A DNA stretch of 12,942 nt. It comes from an uncultured Mycoplasmatota bacterium. GTDB taxonomy: Bacteria; Bacillota_I; Bacilli_A; RF39; UBA660. The DNA is taken from contig CAOKNI010000029.1 of assembly GCA_948470005.1 (NCBI GenBank), forward strand, positions 1 to 12,942. Direction: 5' to 3'. Of this stretch, positions 1 through 6,924 are shown piece after piece. The translations under genes were made by a program, and so were the position numbers. Below the pieces are notes generated by a model, which was not told the origin of the DNA, made no database searches, and saw only the letters and a program-made list of their open reading frames with translations. Every line of letters starts with the position of its first letter. The first letter of the stretch is position 1.

Positions 1-1
1 C

Positions 2-42
2 CTACTGACATTTTCAAATATTTTTCTACTGACATTTTCAAA
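2..42. repeat. Two direct repeats of 17 bp at 24-bp spacing; possible IS21-type end
   Basis: The 17-mer CTACTGACATTTTCAAA occurs at 2-18 and again, identical, at 26-42, separated by TATTTTT. The series may continue to the left of the window. Just inside follows TTTGACA (47-53). Read on the minus strand this gives a TGTCA terminus followed by repeated TTTGAAAATGTCAGTAG blocks. Ends of IS21-family elements carry several such internal transposase-binding repeats behind a TG...CA tip, so an element end near position 53 is plausible. No transposase gene is visible, so this is inference from the repeat layout only. Confidence 0.55.
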
Positions 43-79
43 AAAATTTGACAGATAATAACTTTATTTTACAAAATCT

Positions 80-565
80 TTACCAATTATATTCTCTAAT
101 CTCACAATTATTTTGCTGAGATTCAATAATACCAAAATAATTACTTATAGCAAGAGTTACCGCACCATGGGTTACAATTAAAATATTTTTATCATAATAT
201 TTTTCTTTAATATCTTTTAAACATTCTTCTACTCTTTTAAAAACTTCCTCCCTTGTCTCTACGCTTTTATCTCCACTACATAATTTATCATTAACAGGTT
301 TTAAAGTCAGATTTCCAAAACATCTATCAACTAATCTTGCATCATATATTACAGGACTTTTTAATCCTAATAATTCTAAAGAATGCCTTGTCCTCTTCAT
401 GGGCGAAGATATAACTAAATCAATATTATCTTTATCAAGTAACTTTCCACTTTCCTTTGCTTGACTAATTCCAAGTTCATTAATATCCTCATCACAAAGT
501 GAACCATTATAAATACCCGCATTATTAGCATTAGTTAGTCCATGTCTAATTACATATAGCTTCAT
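80..565 (-). CDS. Histidine phosphatase family protein (phosphoglycerate-mutase-like)
   Basis: A 161-residue cytosolic protein of the histidine phosphatase superfamily, which removes phosphate from small metabolites or proteins through a phospho-histidine intermediate; the substrate cannot be told from sequence. The N-terminus reads MKLYVIRHG, giving the nucleophile His8 in an RHG motif. SSPMKRTRHS holds the phosphate-binding Arg58, and VTHG holds the second catalytic His133. The segment LVDRCFG (79-84) has Asp80 where many members have Glu. The length is slightly short for the family, but all core motifs are present. The ATG overlaps the end of addA by 20 bases, with GGTGAG just upstream, so it is probably translated by coupling as the last gene of the addB-addA operon. 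No convincing intrinsic terminator follows; the repeat region at 1-53 begins about 30 bases downstream. A link to DNA repair is not implied beyond co-transcription. Confidence 0.88.
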   Translation of the reverse strand: MKLYVIRHGLTNANNAGIYNGSLCDEDINELGISQAKESGKLLDKDNIDLVISSPMKRTRHSLELLGLKSPVIYDARLVDRCFGNLTLKPVNDKLCSGDKSVETREEVFKRVEECLKDIKEKYYDKNILIVTHGAVTLAISNYFGIIESQQNNCEIREYNW

Positions 566-3500
566 TACTACTCACCATTTCTATTTCTTTTATTTTATTA
601 TCTATTATAGAATATAAATAAAGTTTAATTCTTTTATTACTCATACTACTAATATAATCATAATAAACACTTAACTGTTTAATATAGCCTTCATCATCGA
701 TATTTTTAAGCTTATAATCAATAATTTTAATCTCATTATCATATTCGAGCATTAAATCAATTATACCATGGTATTCTTCGTTATCCTTAGTATACATAAA
801 TTCTAATTCTTTATAAATTGTTGCTCCTTCAAAATCAAAAGACTCTCTTAAATTATCCACATATTTATTAGAAATATTTAAATCTGTAAAATCTGTAATT
901 TCTAACTTTTCATGCATCATTGTTCCAAACTCTAAAGTTTTGGCCACACTTTCTGTTAAAACTTCTTTTATCACTTTAGAAGCATGTTTGTTTTCTCTTA
1001 AAGATTTATCCAGTTTAAATTCCCTAAACTCTATTTTTTCTTTACAAGCTACATCTTTATTTCTTTTAATACTTATATTTTCATAATCTTTACTCAAATT
1101 TAATTTCGCCACATTTATATTAATCATATATTTACTTAAATTAAAAGATATCGAATTAATAAAATCATAAAATGAACGATATGTGCTTTTCATCAAGTTA
1201 TCTACTTTATTTTTAGCTATATTCTCTTTCTTAAAACTTGGCAGAACCATTATGATTTTTTCTTTCGCCCTAGTTAAAGCAACATAAAAAAGTCTTATTT
1301 TTTCAGAAATTTCTTCTTTATAGTATCTATTTTTAATTAATGTTTTAATTAATGTCTCGCCAACACCTTCTTTATAAAAAGGTGTTAATATTCCATACTT
1401 AGTATCATAAATAAATAATTCATTTAAATCACGCAAATTAAAATTCTTTTTAAACCCTGCAAAATAACAGATAGGAAATTCCAATCCTTTCGATTTATGA
1501 ATATTCATTATTTTAACACAATTACCCAGTCCTCTTGCCTCTTTATAACGAATTCCCCCATCATTATCAATCATTTCTTCTAAATAGTACAAAAAATCTT
1601 TAACCGTAAAACCTAAAGCTTCCATATTTGTGCTTAAATCAAGTAAATAATCAATTCTAAATATCGCCGCGGAAACATTAGCTACTTTAATTAACTTTTC
1701 ATAAAAATTAAATTCTGCTATTATTTCTCTTAATAATCTATTTGGTGTTGTAATATCAATATCTTTAGCTAAAGAAAAGCAAGATTTATAAATATCAGAA
1801 TCATAAAAAGTATTTAAATCAATAAACTCAAATATTTCAGCATCACTTAATCCTCCTACAAAGCTTCTTGCAACACTTACAAAAGCATAACGCATTTCTG
1901 TATTATAATTTTTATCTTTAATTAATAAAATTAACTTAATAATATTTTTGATAATTTTAATATCATCTGCCTCTATTAAATCACTATCTAAATAAACATC
2001 CATCGGAATATTTAAATACTCGGAAATCTTTTTATATTTAGGCATATCAGTACCGCGGTCTAAAATAATGCAAAAATCATTATAACAAACATCACGCATT
2101 TTATTAAGTTCAAAGTCAATTACTTGATATTTAGCCTCTACTTTATTTTTGATATCTCGAAGTATTGTGAAAGCTTCTATTTCCGTATTACTAAACTCTT
2201 TATCTTGATAATCATACTTCATTATTTCCATATTATTATTTATCTCTTTAGTACTACATTCAGTATAAACTAAATTACCATAAACCATTGCATGATTATC
2301 TTGATAATTAACCCCACCATAATCTTCACCCATTATGAGATTAAATATTAAATTTATATTATCCAGTACTTCTTTTCTACTTCGGAAGTTTTTTAATAAA
2401 TCGAGTTTTTCCCCAGCAATATGTTTCGCATAATTATCATATTTATCTTTAAAAATTTGGGGATTAGCATTTCGAAATCGATAAATAGATTGTTTTATAT
2501 CTCCAACCATATAAACATTATTATTAGAGATTTTCGAAATAAACATTTCTTGCAAATCATTAGTATCTTGATATTCATCAATCATTATTTCACTATAAGT
2601 ATTTTTTAATTCTTCTAAAACTTCTTTATTTTCACTAACAATTTTAATTGCCATTTTAGCAATATCTACAAACTCAAAAGCTTCATTTAAATATTTATAT
2701 TCATTCAACAGTTTATTAAGTTCTAAGATAATTTTTATGATGACGGCAACATAATTATAAGTACTTTTAATTTGACTCTTTAATTCTTCCTCACTATATT
2801 TAGTTAATTCTAAGATTTCTTCTTTTTTCTTTTTTAAACTATCTTTATAAAAAATAGCCTCTTCTGGAGCTCCGCGAAACTGCACACTAGGAATACTCTT
2901 TATTTTATATAAGTCATTATAGGTATTAATGCCAAAAAAGGGACTATATGCATCATATAATTTAGTGAAAAGCTTTTCATCAACTATATTTTCTAATGCA
3001 TAAATATCACTTTCTATACCATCTGCTAATTCTTTTAAATAATTAAAATATTCTAAAAACAAACTATCAATATATTTATCACTAAAATGCTCATCTAAAT
3101 AGTCATTTAAATACTCTTTCTTATCATATTTTAAATCTAAAAGAGAACTTATTTTTAAAATAGTCTTTTTAATAATATCATCATCACGATTAGTAAAATC
3201 TCCAACTAACTTTAAAAAATCCGCATCTTTTTTTTCATATAATTCTAAAAATATCTCTTCTAAAACATGTTCTTTTTCGAGTGTTATAATAGAAGAATCA
3301 ATAATGGAAACATTTGAGCTAACATTAAGTAAATAGTGATATTTTTTTACTATCGATAAGGCATAAGCATCAAACGTTGTGATATACGCCGCATCAAGAT
3401 ACTCTAATTGTTCTTTTAAGTTTTCTTTTTCTAATTTTTTACGGATTCTATTTTTCATTTCTCCAGCGGCTTCATTCGTAAATGTTAATATCAAAATACT

Positions 3501-3641
3501 TCTAATATCTACTCCATTTTTAACTTTTCTTAAAACTCTTTCTGATAAAACTGCAGTCTTACCAGAACCAGCTCCTGCAGAAACAATTATATTTGTGCCC
3601 TCTTTATAAATCGCTTCCTGCTGCTTTTCGGTCCATTTCAT
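546..3641 (-). CDS. addA: ATP-dependent helicase/nuclease subunit A (AddA)
   Basis: Large subunit of the AddAB (RexAB) complex, a cytosolic ATP-driven helicase-nuclease that unwinds and resects double-strand breaks to feed RecA. The product is 1031 residues, shorter than the roughly 1200 of Bacillus AddA. Superfamily 1 helicase motifs appear in order: Walker A SAGAGSGKT (Lys28), Walker B IDEYQDTN (about 354-361), VGDIKQSIYRFR just after it, motif V IHKSKGLEF (about 714-722) and motif VI FYVALTRAKEK (about 785-795). The C-terminal RecB-type nuclease shows GIIDL (about 959-963) and IIDYK (Asp975, Lys977). The chosen ATG at 3641 has GGAGGTGA five bases ahead of it; an in-frame TTG at 3656 lies upstream of that site and is rejected. 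The start overlaps the addB stop by 38 bases, implying translational coupling. Assignment is firm. Confidence 0.96.
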   Translation of the reverse strand: MKWTEKQQEAIYKEGTNIIVSAGAGSGKTAVLSERVLRKVKNGVDIRSILILTFTNEAAGEMKNRIRKKLEKENLKEQLEYLDAAYITTFDAYALSIVKKYHYLLNVSSNVSIIDSSIITLEKEHVLEEIFLELYEKKDADFLKLVGDFTNRDDDIIKKTILKISSLLDLKYDKKEYLNDYLDEHFSDKYIDSLFLEYFNYLKELADGIESDIYALENIVDEKLFTKLYDAYSPFFGINTYNDLYKIKSIPSVQFRGAPEEAIFYKDSLKKKKEEILELTKYSEEELKSQIKSTYNYVAVIIKIILELNKLLNEYKYLNEAFEFVDIAKMAIKIVSENKEVLEELKNTYSEIMIDEYQDTNDLQEMFISKISNNNVYMVGDIKQSIYRFRNANPQIFKDKYDNYAKHIAGEKLDLLKNFRSRKEVLDNINLIFNLIMGEDYGGVNYQDNHAMVYGNLVYTECSTKEINNNMEIMKYDYQDKEFSNTEIEAFTILRDIKNKVEAKYQVIDFELNKMRDVCYNDFCIILDRGTDMPKYKKISEYLNIPMDVYLDSDLIEADDIKIIKNIIKLILLIKDKNYNTEMRYAFVSVARSFVGGLSDAEIFEFIDLNTFYDSDIYKSCFSLAKDIDITTPNRLLREIIAEFNFYEKLIKVANVSAAIFRIDYLLDLSTNMEALGFTVKDFLYYLEEMIDNDGGIRYKEARGLGNCVKIMNIHKSKGLEFPICYFAGFKKNFNLRDLNELFIYDTKYGILTPFYKEGVGETLIKTLIKNRYYKEEISEKIRLFYVALTRAKEKIIMVLPSFKKENIAKNKVDNLMKSTYRSFYDFINSISFNLSKYMININVAKLNLSKDYENISIKRNKDVACKEKIEFREFKLDKSLRENKHASKVIKEVLTESVAKTLEFGTMMHEKLEITDFTDLNISNKYVDNLRESFDFEGATIYKELEFMYTKDNEEYHGIIDLMLEYDNEIKIIDYKLKNIDDEGYIKQLSVYYDYISSMSNKRIKLYLYSIIDNKIKEIEMVSSNEAICN

Positions 3642-5955
3642 CTTCTTCACCTCCAAGTATTACTTCATCTTTTTTCTTACTAAAACAAATATCTTTAAAT
3701 TTACAATAAGTACAAGCGATATTTTTGCCATTTATAACTTTAGGATTAATTTTAAACTCACCATCAATAATACTTTTTATAACAAGATTTATTTTTTCTT
3801 CTACAATATCTGTTAGTTCATCCATTTCTTTACTTGATAAAACTTTAGCTCTACTATCTAACTCCCCATTTTTTTTATATTTCAAGTTTTTTAGTATTTT
3901 ATTTTCTAAATAATTATCATCTAACATTTCGATTAAACTTGTACTACTATTAGTGAATCCCTGTAAACGCATATTATCTCTTCGCATATCCTTAATAGAT
4001 TTATTACCATCTATTTTATAAACTTTATCCAAAACTTTTTGAATATAAAATCCTGCTATGAGAGCATCTTTAAATCTATCCGATTTTTTTAGCAAATACA
4101 AATAAATAGGCAGCTGCATATTAAGTCCATACTCTAAATTATCTAAAGTGACAACAACATCACCTGTTTTGTAATCCACCACTGCAAGTATTTCTTTACT
4201 CTCATCTTTATTATACATAACTTTATCAAATTGTCCTTTAAAAGTTACGGCTACATCATCAACATCTTTATATACATATAAATCATTTTCTAATAAAAAA
4301 TTATTTAACTTAGAATGCCTATTTTGTGCTTTTATAACTTCTAAAACATCTTCTAACTCTTCTGCTAACTTTTCCAAATAGAAAAATTCTTTTTTACTAA
4401 ATTCATACCCTTTTTCCTTAATAAACTCCATTATTTCAAATTTAATATTAATATCTTTTGTAAGCCCAACCTCCAAAATATGATGCATTACATTTCCAAT
4501 TATCGTTTTAAAAGTATTCTCTAAATTATCTATCCTAAGAATTTTCTTTATATAATATTTAAAAGCACATTCATTGTACATTTCCACACTCGTATAAGCT
4601 AATGTAAGAGCCTTATTCATTCTCTTTTTTTGATGTACATTATTAATACCCGTAAAAGAATTATCATACTCTCGGTAAGGAATATTAAGATTATTCTGAT
4701 ATAATCCTAACTCCTCACTTATCATGTTAAACTTATATAAATTATCTAAAGCAGATGCATATAATAGCTTTGATTGTAACCTCGAATATGATTTATGTCT
4801 ATCAATACATATCTTTTCTACAACAAGCCCTAAATCTTTAATAATTAGGGATGGATAAAAAACTCCTTTACTGCTTTCTTTTTTATAACTAATTATTAAA
4901 TTTTTAATATTTCTAATTTGATATTTAATATTTTCTTTGCGGCGGAGATTTTCTTCTATACTAATATCAAGACCAAGTAAGTTTTTAACTTCATCACTTA
5001 AGTAATCATCATCTTTCATTATTTTAGGATAAAAATTAATATTAAATCCCATCAAAAACACATAATTATCATCACTATAACTATCTTCTAAACTTCCACA
5101 CTCTACTGCCTTATTATAAACATTATCTTCTATTTTAGCCTTTTTTAAATCTCTTATAATTAATTGTTTTCGAATGTTTCTATCACGCACCAATACAGAT
5201 TTATTAATAATGCTAATTAAATCATTAATGTTATCATATTTTTTACTTAATAGTTTTATATTTTCCTCTATCTCACATTTTTCGTAATTATCTAAAAAAT
5301 CTTTGGCTATTAAAGTACTATAAAAAGAATTGTTAAATTCTATATTAACAGGAATACTATATATATCAAATATTCTTTTAACCGTATTTTTATAATCTTC
5401 ACTAATAATTATCTTAATATTTTCAATTAAAGAACCTTTATCTAATAATTCACTTATTTTATATGCTACAAACTCTACTTCTTCTTCCATTGTTTTTGCT
5501 TCATAAACTATATGTTTAAAATTTTTACTCTCTAAATTTTGATATTCTACCCTAGAAAACTCTTGAAGAAGTATTTTTTCTGATTTTTTTAACTTATTAA
5601 ATCCAAATACCACAATTCTTTTATTTTTGATATATTTTTTAAATTCTTTATTAATGATTAATAAATTGTTTTTTTCTAAATCTTCTTTTAAGGACTTTAA
5701 AAACAGAATTTTCTTATTATTTATATCTTTTAAAAAATACATATTTTCTAAATATATTGTAGCAATGCTTGCATTTACATTATAATTTTTTATTATATAT
5801 TCTAGCGCTTTATAGTCATAATCAAAATACATTTTTTTCTTTAAATCATTAAATGTTAAAAATTTGATATTTAAAAGCATATGCTTGCGACTTAATTCTC
5901 TTAAAATCATTTTTTTATTACTATTATTAGTTATAACAAATATTTCTTCACACAT
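3604..5955 (-). CDS. addB: ATP-dependent nuclease subunit B (AddB/RexB-like)
   Basis: Partner of AddA in break resection; AddB supplies the second nuclease and an inactivated helicase fold that reads recombination hotspots. The product is 783 residues, far shorter than the about 1160 of Bacillus AddB. The N-terminus (FVITNNSNKKMIL) sits where GxxGSGKT would be expected and has no Walker A, as in RexB-type subunits. The C-terminal nuclease is intact: GQFDKV followed by VDYKTG (Asp594, Lys596). The four iron-sulfur cysteines typical of AddB are present: Cys463 (NECAFKYY) and Cys748, Cys751, Cys757 (CTYCKFKDIC), so a 4Fe-4S staple across the nuclease domain is expected. The ATG at 5955 is chosen because AAGGTGA lies five bases upstream and a promoter lies just before that; a longer reading from 6018 would begin inside the -35 box. 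First gene of the addB-addA-phosphatase operon. Confidence 0.93.
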   Translation of the reverse strand: MCEEIFVITNNSNKKMILRELSRKHMLLNIKFLTFNDLKKKMYFDYDYKALEYIIKNYNVNASIATIYLENMYFLKDINNKKILFLKSLKEDLEKNNLLIINKEFKKYIKNKRIVVFGFNKLKKSEKILLQEFSRVEYQNLESKNFKHIVYEAKTMEEEVEFVAYKISELLDKGSLIENIKIIISEDYKNTVKRIFDIYSIPVNIEFNNSFYSTLIAKDFLDNYEKCEIEENIKLLSKKYDNINDLISIINKSVLVRDRNIRKQLIIRDLKKAKIEDNVYNKAVECGSLEDSYSDDNYVFLMGFNINFYPKIMKDDDYLSDEVKNLLGLDISIEENLRRKENIKYQIRNIKNLIISYKKESSKGVFYPSLIIKDLGLVVEKICIDRHKSYSRLQSKLLYASALDNLYKFNMISEELGLYQNNLNIPYREYDNSFTGINNVHQKKRMNKALTLAYTSVEMYNECAFKYYIKKILRIDNLENTFKTIIGNVMHHILEVGLTKDINIKFEIMEFIKEKGYEFSKKEFFYLEKLAEELEDVLEVIKAQNRHSKLNNFLLENDLYVYKDVDDVAVTFKGQFDKVMYNKDESKEILAVVDYKTGDVVVTLDNLEYGLNMQLPIYLYLLKKSDRFKDALIAGFYIQKVLDKVYKIDGNKSIKDMRRDNMRLQGFTNSSTSLIEMLDDNYLENKILKNLKYKKNGELDSRAKVLSSKEMDELTDIVEEKINLVIKSIIDGEFKINPKVINGKNIACTYCKFKDICFSKKKDEVILGGEEDEMDRKAAGSDL

Positions 5956-5988
5956 ACTATTCACCTTGATTACACTATTTCTAATAAT

Positions 5989-6018
5989 ATAGTACCATAT
6001 AATTACCCCATTTAGCAA
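5989..6018 (-). promoter_or_regulatory. Promoter of the addB-addA operon
   Basis: On the minus strand TTGCTA (6018-6013), an 18-base spacer, then TACTAT (5994-5989) preceded by TGG, which makes an extended -10 (TGnTACTAT). The predicted transcript would start near 5982, leaving a leader of about 27 bases with the AAGGTGA ribosome site. Confidence 0.65.
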
Positions 6019-6025
6019 TAAAACT

Positions 6026-6059
6026 AAAAAGAAAAAATTTGGTTTATAATGCCAAATTT
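6026..6059 (-). terminator. Intrinsic terminator after the Panacea-domain gene
   Basis: The minus strand forms AAATTTGG (6059-6052), a 9-base loop, and CCAAATTT (6042-6035), then a run TTTCTTTTT. The stem is GC-poor, so strength is uncertain. It immediately precedes the addB promoter and separates the two units. Confidence 0.6.
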
Positions 6060-6169
6060 CAAGTTAAAAAATTTACTTCTAAAAAATCTTGCTTTGTAAA
6101 ATAGATTAATTCAATTTTATTATTTTTAATATATTTGTTATATCTATAAATTATATTATCAATTAGAAC
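6059..6169 (-). other. Open frame after the Panacea gene; likely its frameshifted C-terminus or a tiny gene
   Basis: Directly past the stop of the Panacea-domain gene, the frame shifted by one base stays open for 36 codons, starting GTT CTA ATT and reading VLIDNIIYRYNKYIKNNKIE and then a further stretch ending VNFLT. Its TGA touches the first arm of the terminator at 6026-6059, the spacing expected for a real gene end; another gene here (stop at 8375) has the same arrangement. There is no ATG, GTG or TTG start and no ribosome site of its own. The simplest reading is a one-base change near the 3' end of the Panacea gene, truncating it by about 35 residues. Chance openness in AT-rich DNA is not excluded. 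Confidence 0.3.
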
Positions 6170-6629
6170 TCATTATTTCATAAGCATCTAAAACATCTCT
6201 GATATTTTCTAATTCCTCCATCAATTCCTTATTTGTAACAACAGCCTTTTTCTTACTTTTAAAATTCTTTGTTTCCTTAGATAAATTAAAATATTTCTGC
6301 CAATATTGAAATTGATGTGTCATATTTGATAAAGTATCTGCACTCTCTAAGCCATAAATTTTTTTTGTAAGTGATAAAACTCCAATATCTCTATCTGGTA
6401 ATTCATTTCTCTTATACTTTAAAAGACCATCTAAATTATTTTTATACTCTAATCTAATTTTTTCCATAACCATACCATTTTCAAAAGCGCTAAACTCATC
6501 ATCAAAAAGAAGTTTATTATTTTTAGCCATACTAATAAGTTGAGCAAAAAACAAAAGCTTTTGCAATTTCATATTTCCTTTAAATGTATTTCGAGGATTA
6601 TCTAAATTATTATCTAAAAACCATTTCAC
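6159..6629 (-). CDS. Panacea/SocA-like domain protein (antitoxin-type)
   Basis: A 156-residue protein with the Panacea (SocA-like, DUF4065) signature. MKLQKLLFFAQ (20-30) followed by LFDDEFSAFENGMV (41-54) matches the family pattern of KLQKLLYYAQ and, later, an AW.YGPV block, here with Phe for Trp. Panacea domains act as antitoxins for diverse toxins or as proteolysis adaptors (SocA with ClpXP), and are common in phages and islands. No toxin gene sits beside it: the neighbours are a tRNA upstream and addB downstream, so it is an orphan here. The start is uncertain. GTG at 6629 has no ribosome site; the frame continues upstream to an ATT at 6641 (adding ILDY before VKWFLDNN) and is closed by TAA at 6650. 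The -10 box lies so close that the mRNA would be nearly leaderless. The C-terminus may be cut by a frameshift (see 6059-6169). Function as an antitoxin is inference. Confidence 0.75.
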   Translation of the reverse strand: MKWFLDNNLDNPRNTFKGNMKLQKLLFFAQLISMAKNNKLLFDDEFSAFENGMVMEKIRLEYKNNLDGLLKYKRNELPDRDIGVLSLTKKIYGLESADTLSNMTHQFQYWQKYFNLSKETKNFKSKKKAVVTNKELMEELENIRDVLDAYEIMSSN

Positions 6630-6650
6630 ATAATCTAAAATGCTATTTTA

Positions 6651-6656
6651 ATTATA
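6651..6656 (-). promoter_or_regulatory. -10 box of the Panacea-domain gene
   Basis: A perfect TATAAT on the minus strand, with only a poor -35 (ATATTT at 6679-6674, 17 bases away). Transcription would begin near 6644, within about 15 bases of the GTG start, so there is no room for a normal ribosome site. The surrounding 13-mer TTTGCGTTATAAT is identical to that at the clpB promoter. Confidence 0.45.
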
Positions 6657-6680
6657 ACGCAAACACTTTTTCTAAATATA

Positions 6681-6714
6681 CTAAAAACAAACTCAGTAAA
6701 TACCTAAGTTTGTT
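6681..6714 (-). terminator. Intrinsic terminator of the tRNA-Asn gene
   Basis: The minus strand forms an 11-bp stem AACAAACTTAG / CTGAGTTTGTT (6714-6704 and 6696-6686, one G-U pair) with a 7-base loop, then TTTTTAG. It begins 10 bases past the tRNA CCA end. Confidence 0.88.
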
Positions 6715-6724
6715 AATATTCAAA

Positions 6725-6800
6725 TGGCGCTCGTTGTAGGACTCGAACCTACGACCTAACGGTTAACAGCCGTGCGCTCTACCGACTGAGCTAAACGAGC
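6725..6800 (-). tRNA. tRNA-Asn (anticodon GTT)
   Basis: A complete 76-base cloverleaf. The acceptor stem GCTCGTT/AACGAGC, D arm GCTC...GAGC, T arm GTAGG TTCGAGT CCTAC, discriminator G and an encoded CCA (6727-6725) are all visible. The anticodon loop CTGTTAA (6769-6763) carries GTT, reading AAC and AAU. The outermost anticodon-stem pair (6774/6758) is a C-U mismatch; the other four pair. It forms a single-gene unit with its own promoter and terminator. Confidence 0.97.
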
Positions 6801-6811
6801 AGTACTACTAA

Positions 6812-6840
6812 AGTATAGTAAATATTATGCTAAATGTCAA
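6812..6840 (-). promoter_or_regulatory. Promoter of tRNA-Asn
   Basis: On the minus strand TTGACA (6840-6835), a 17-base spacer and TATACT (6817-6812). The -10 box ends 11 bases before the first tRNA base, giving a very short 5' leader. A near-consensus stable-RNA promoter. Confidence 0.88.
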
Positions 6841-6888
6841 CAGTTTTATTCTTTAATTTTTTAAAATTTCTAAAAAAGATATTTTTTC

Positions 6889-6919
6889 AACTAAAAAGAA
6901 GCCATTATTAGCCTCTTTT
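6889..6919 (-). terminator. Intrinsic terminator after the 469-residue HExxH gene
   Basis: On the minus strand AAAAGAGGCT (6919-6910), a 6-base loop, and GGCTTCTTTT (6903-6894; two G-U pairs), continuing into a T. It starts five bases past the TAA stop. Confidence 0.8.
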
Positions 6920-6924
6920 CTTTC

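Noticed and set aside
2421..3609. Plus-strand open frames within addA
   Set aside because: They are antisense to the helicase motifs, low-complexity Ile/Phe/Ser-rich, and have no start signals.
6159..6161. TGA stop of the Panacea gene as a sign of a mycoplasma code
   Set aside because: All tryptophans seen are TGG, no gene has internal TGA, and reading this one through would add only one residue before TAA.
6159..6800. A toxin-antitoxin pair around the Panacea gene
   Set aside because: No second open frame of toxin size adjoins it; only a tRNA unit and a short startless frame are present.
6725..6840. tRNA-Asn as an attachment site of an integrated element
   Set aside because: No integrase and no second copy of the tRNA 3' end is visible in the window.
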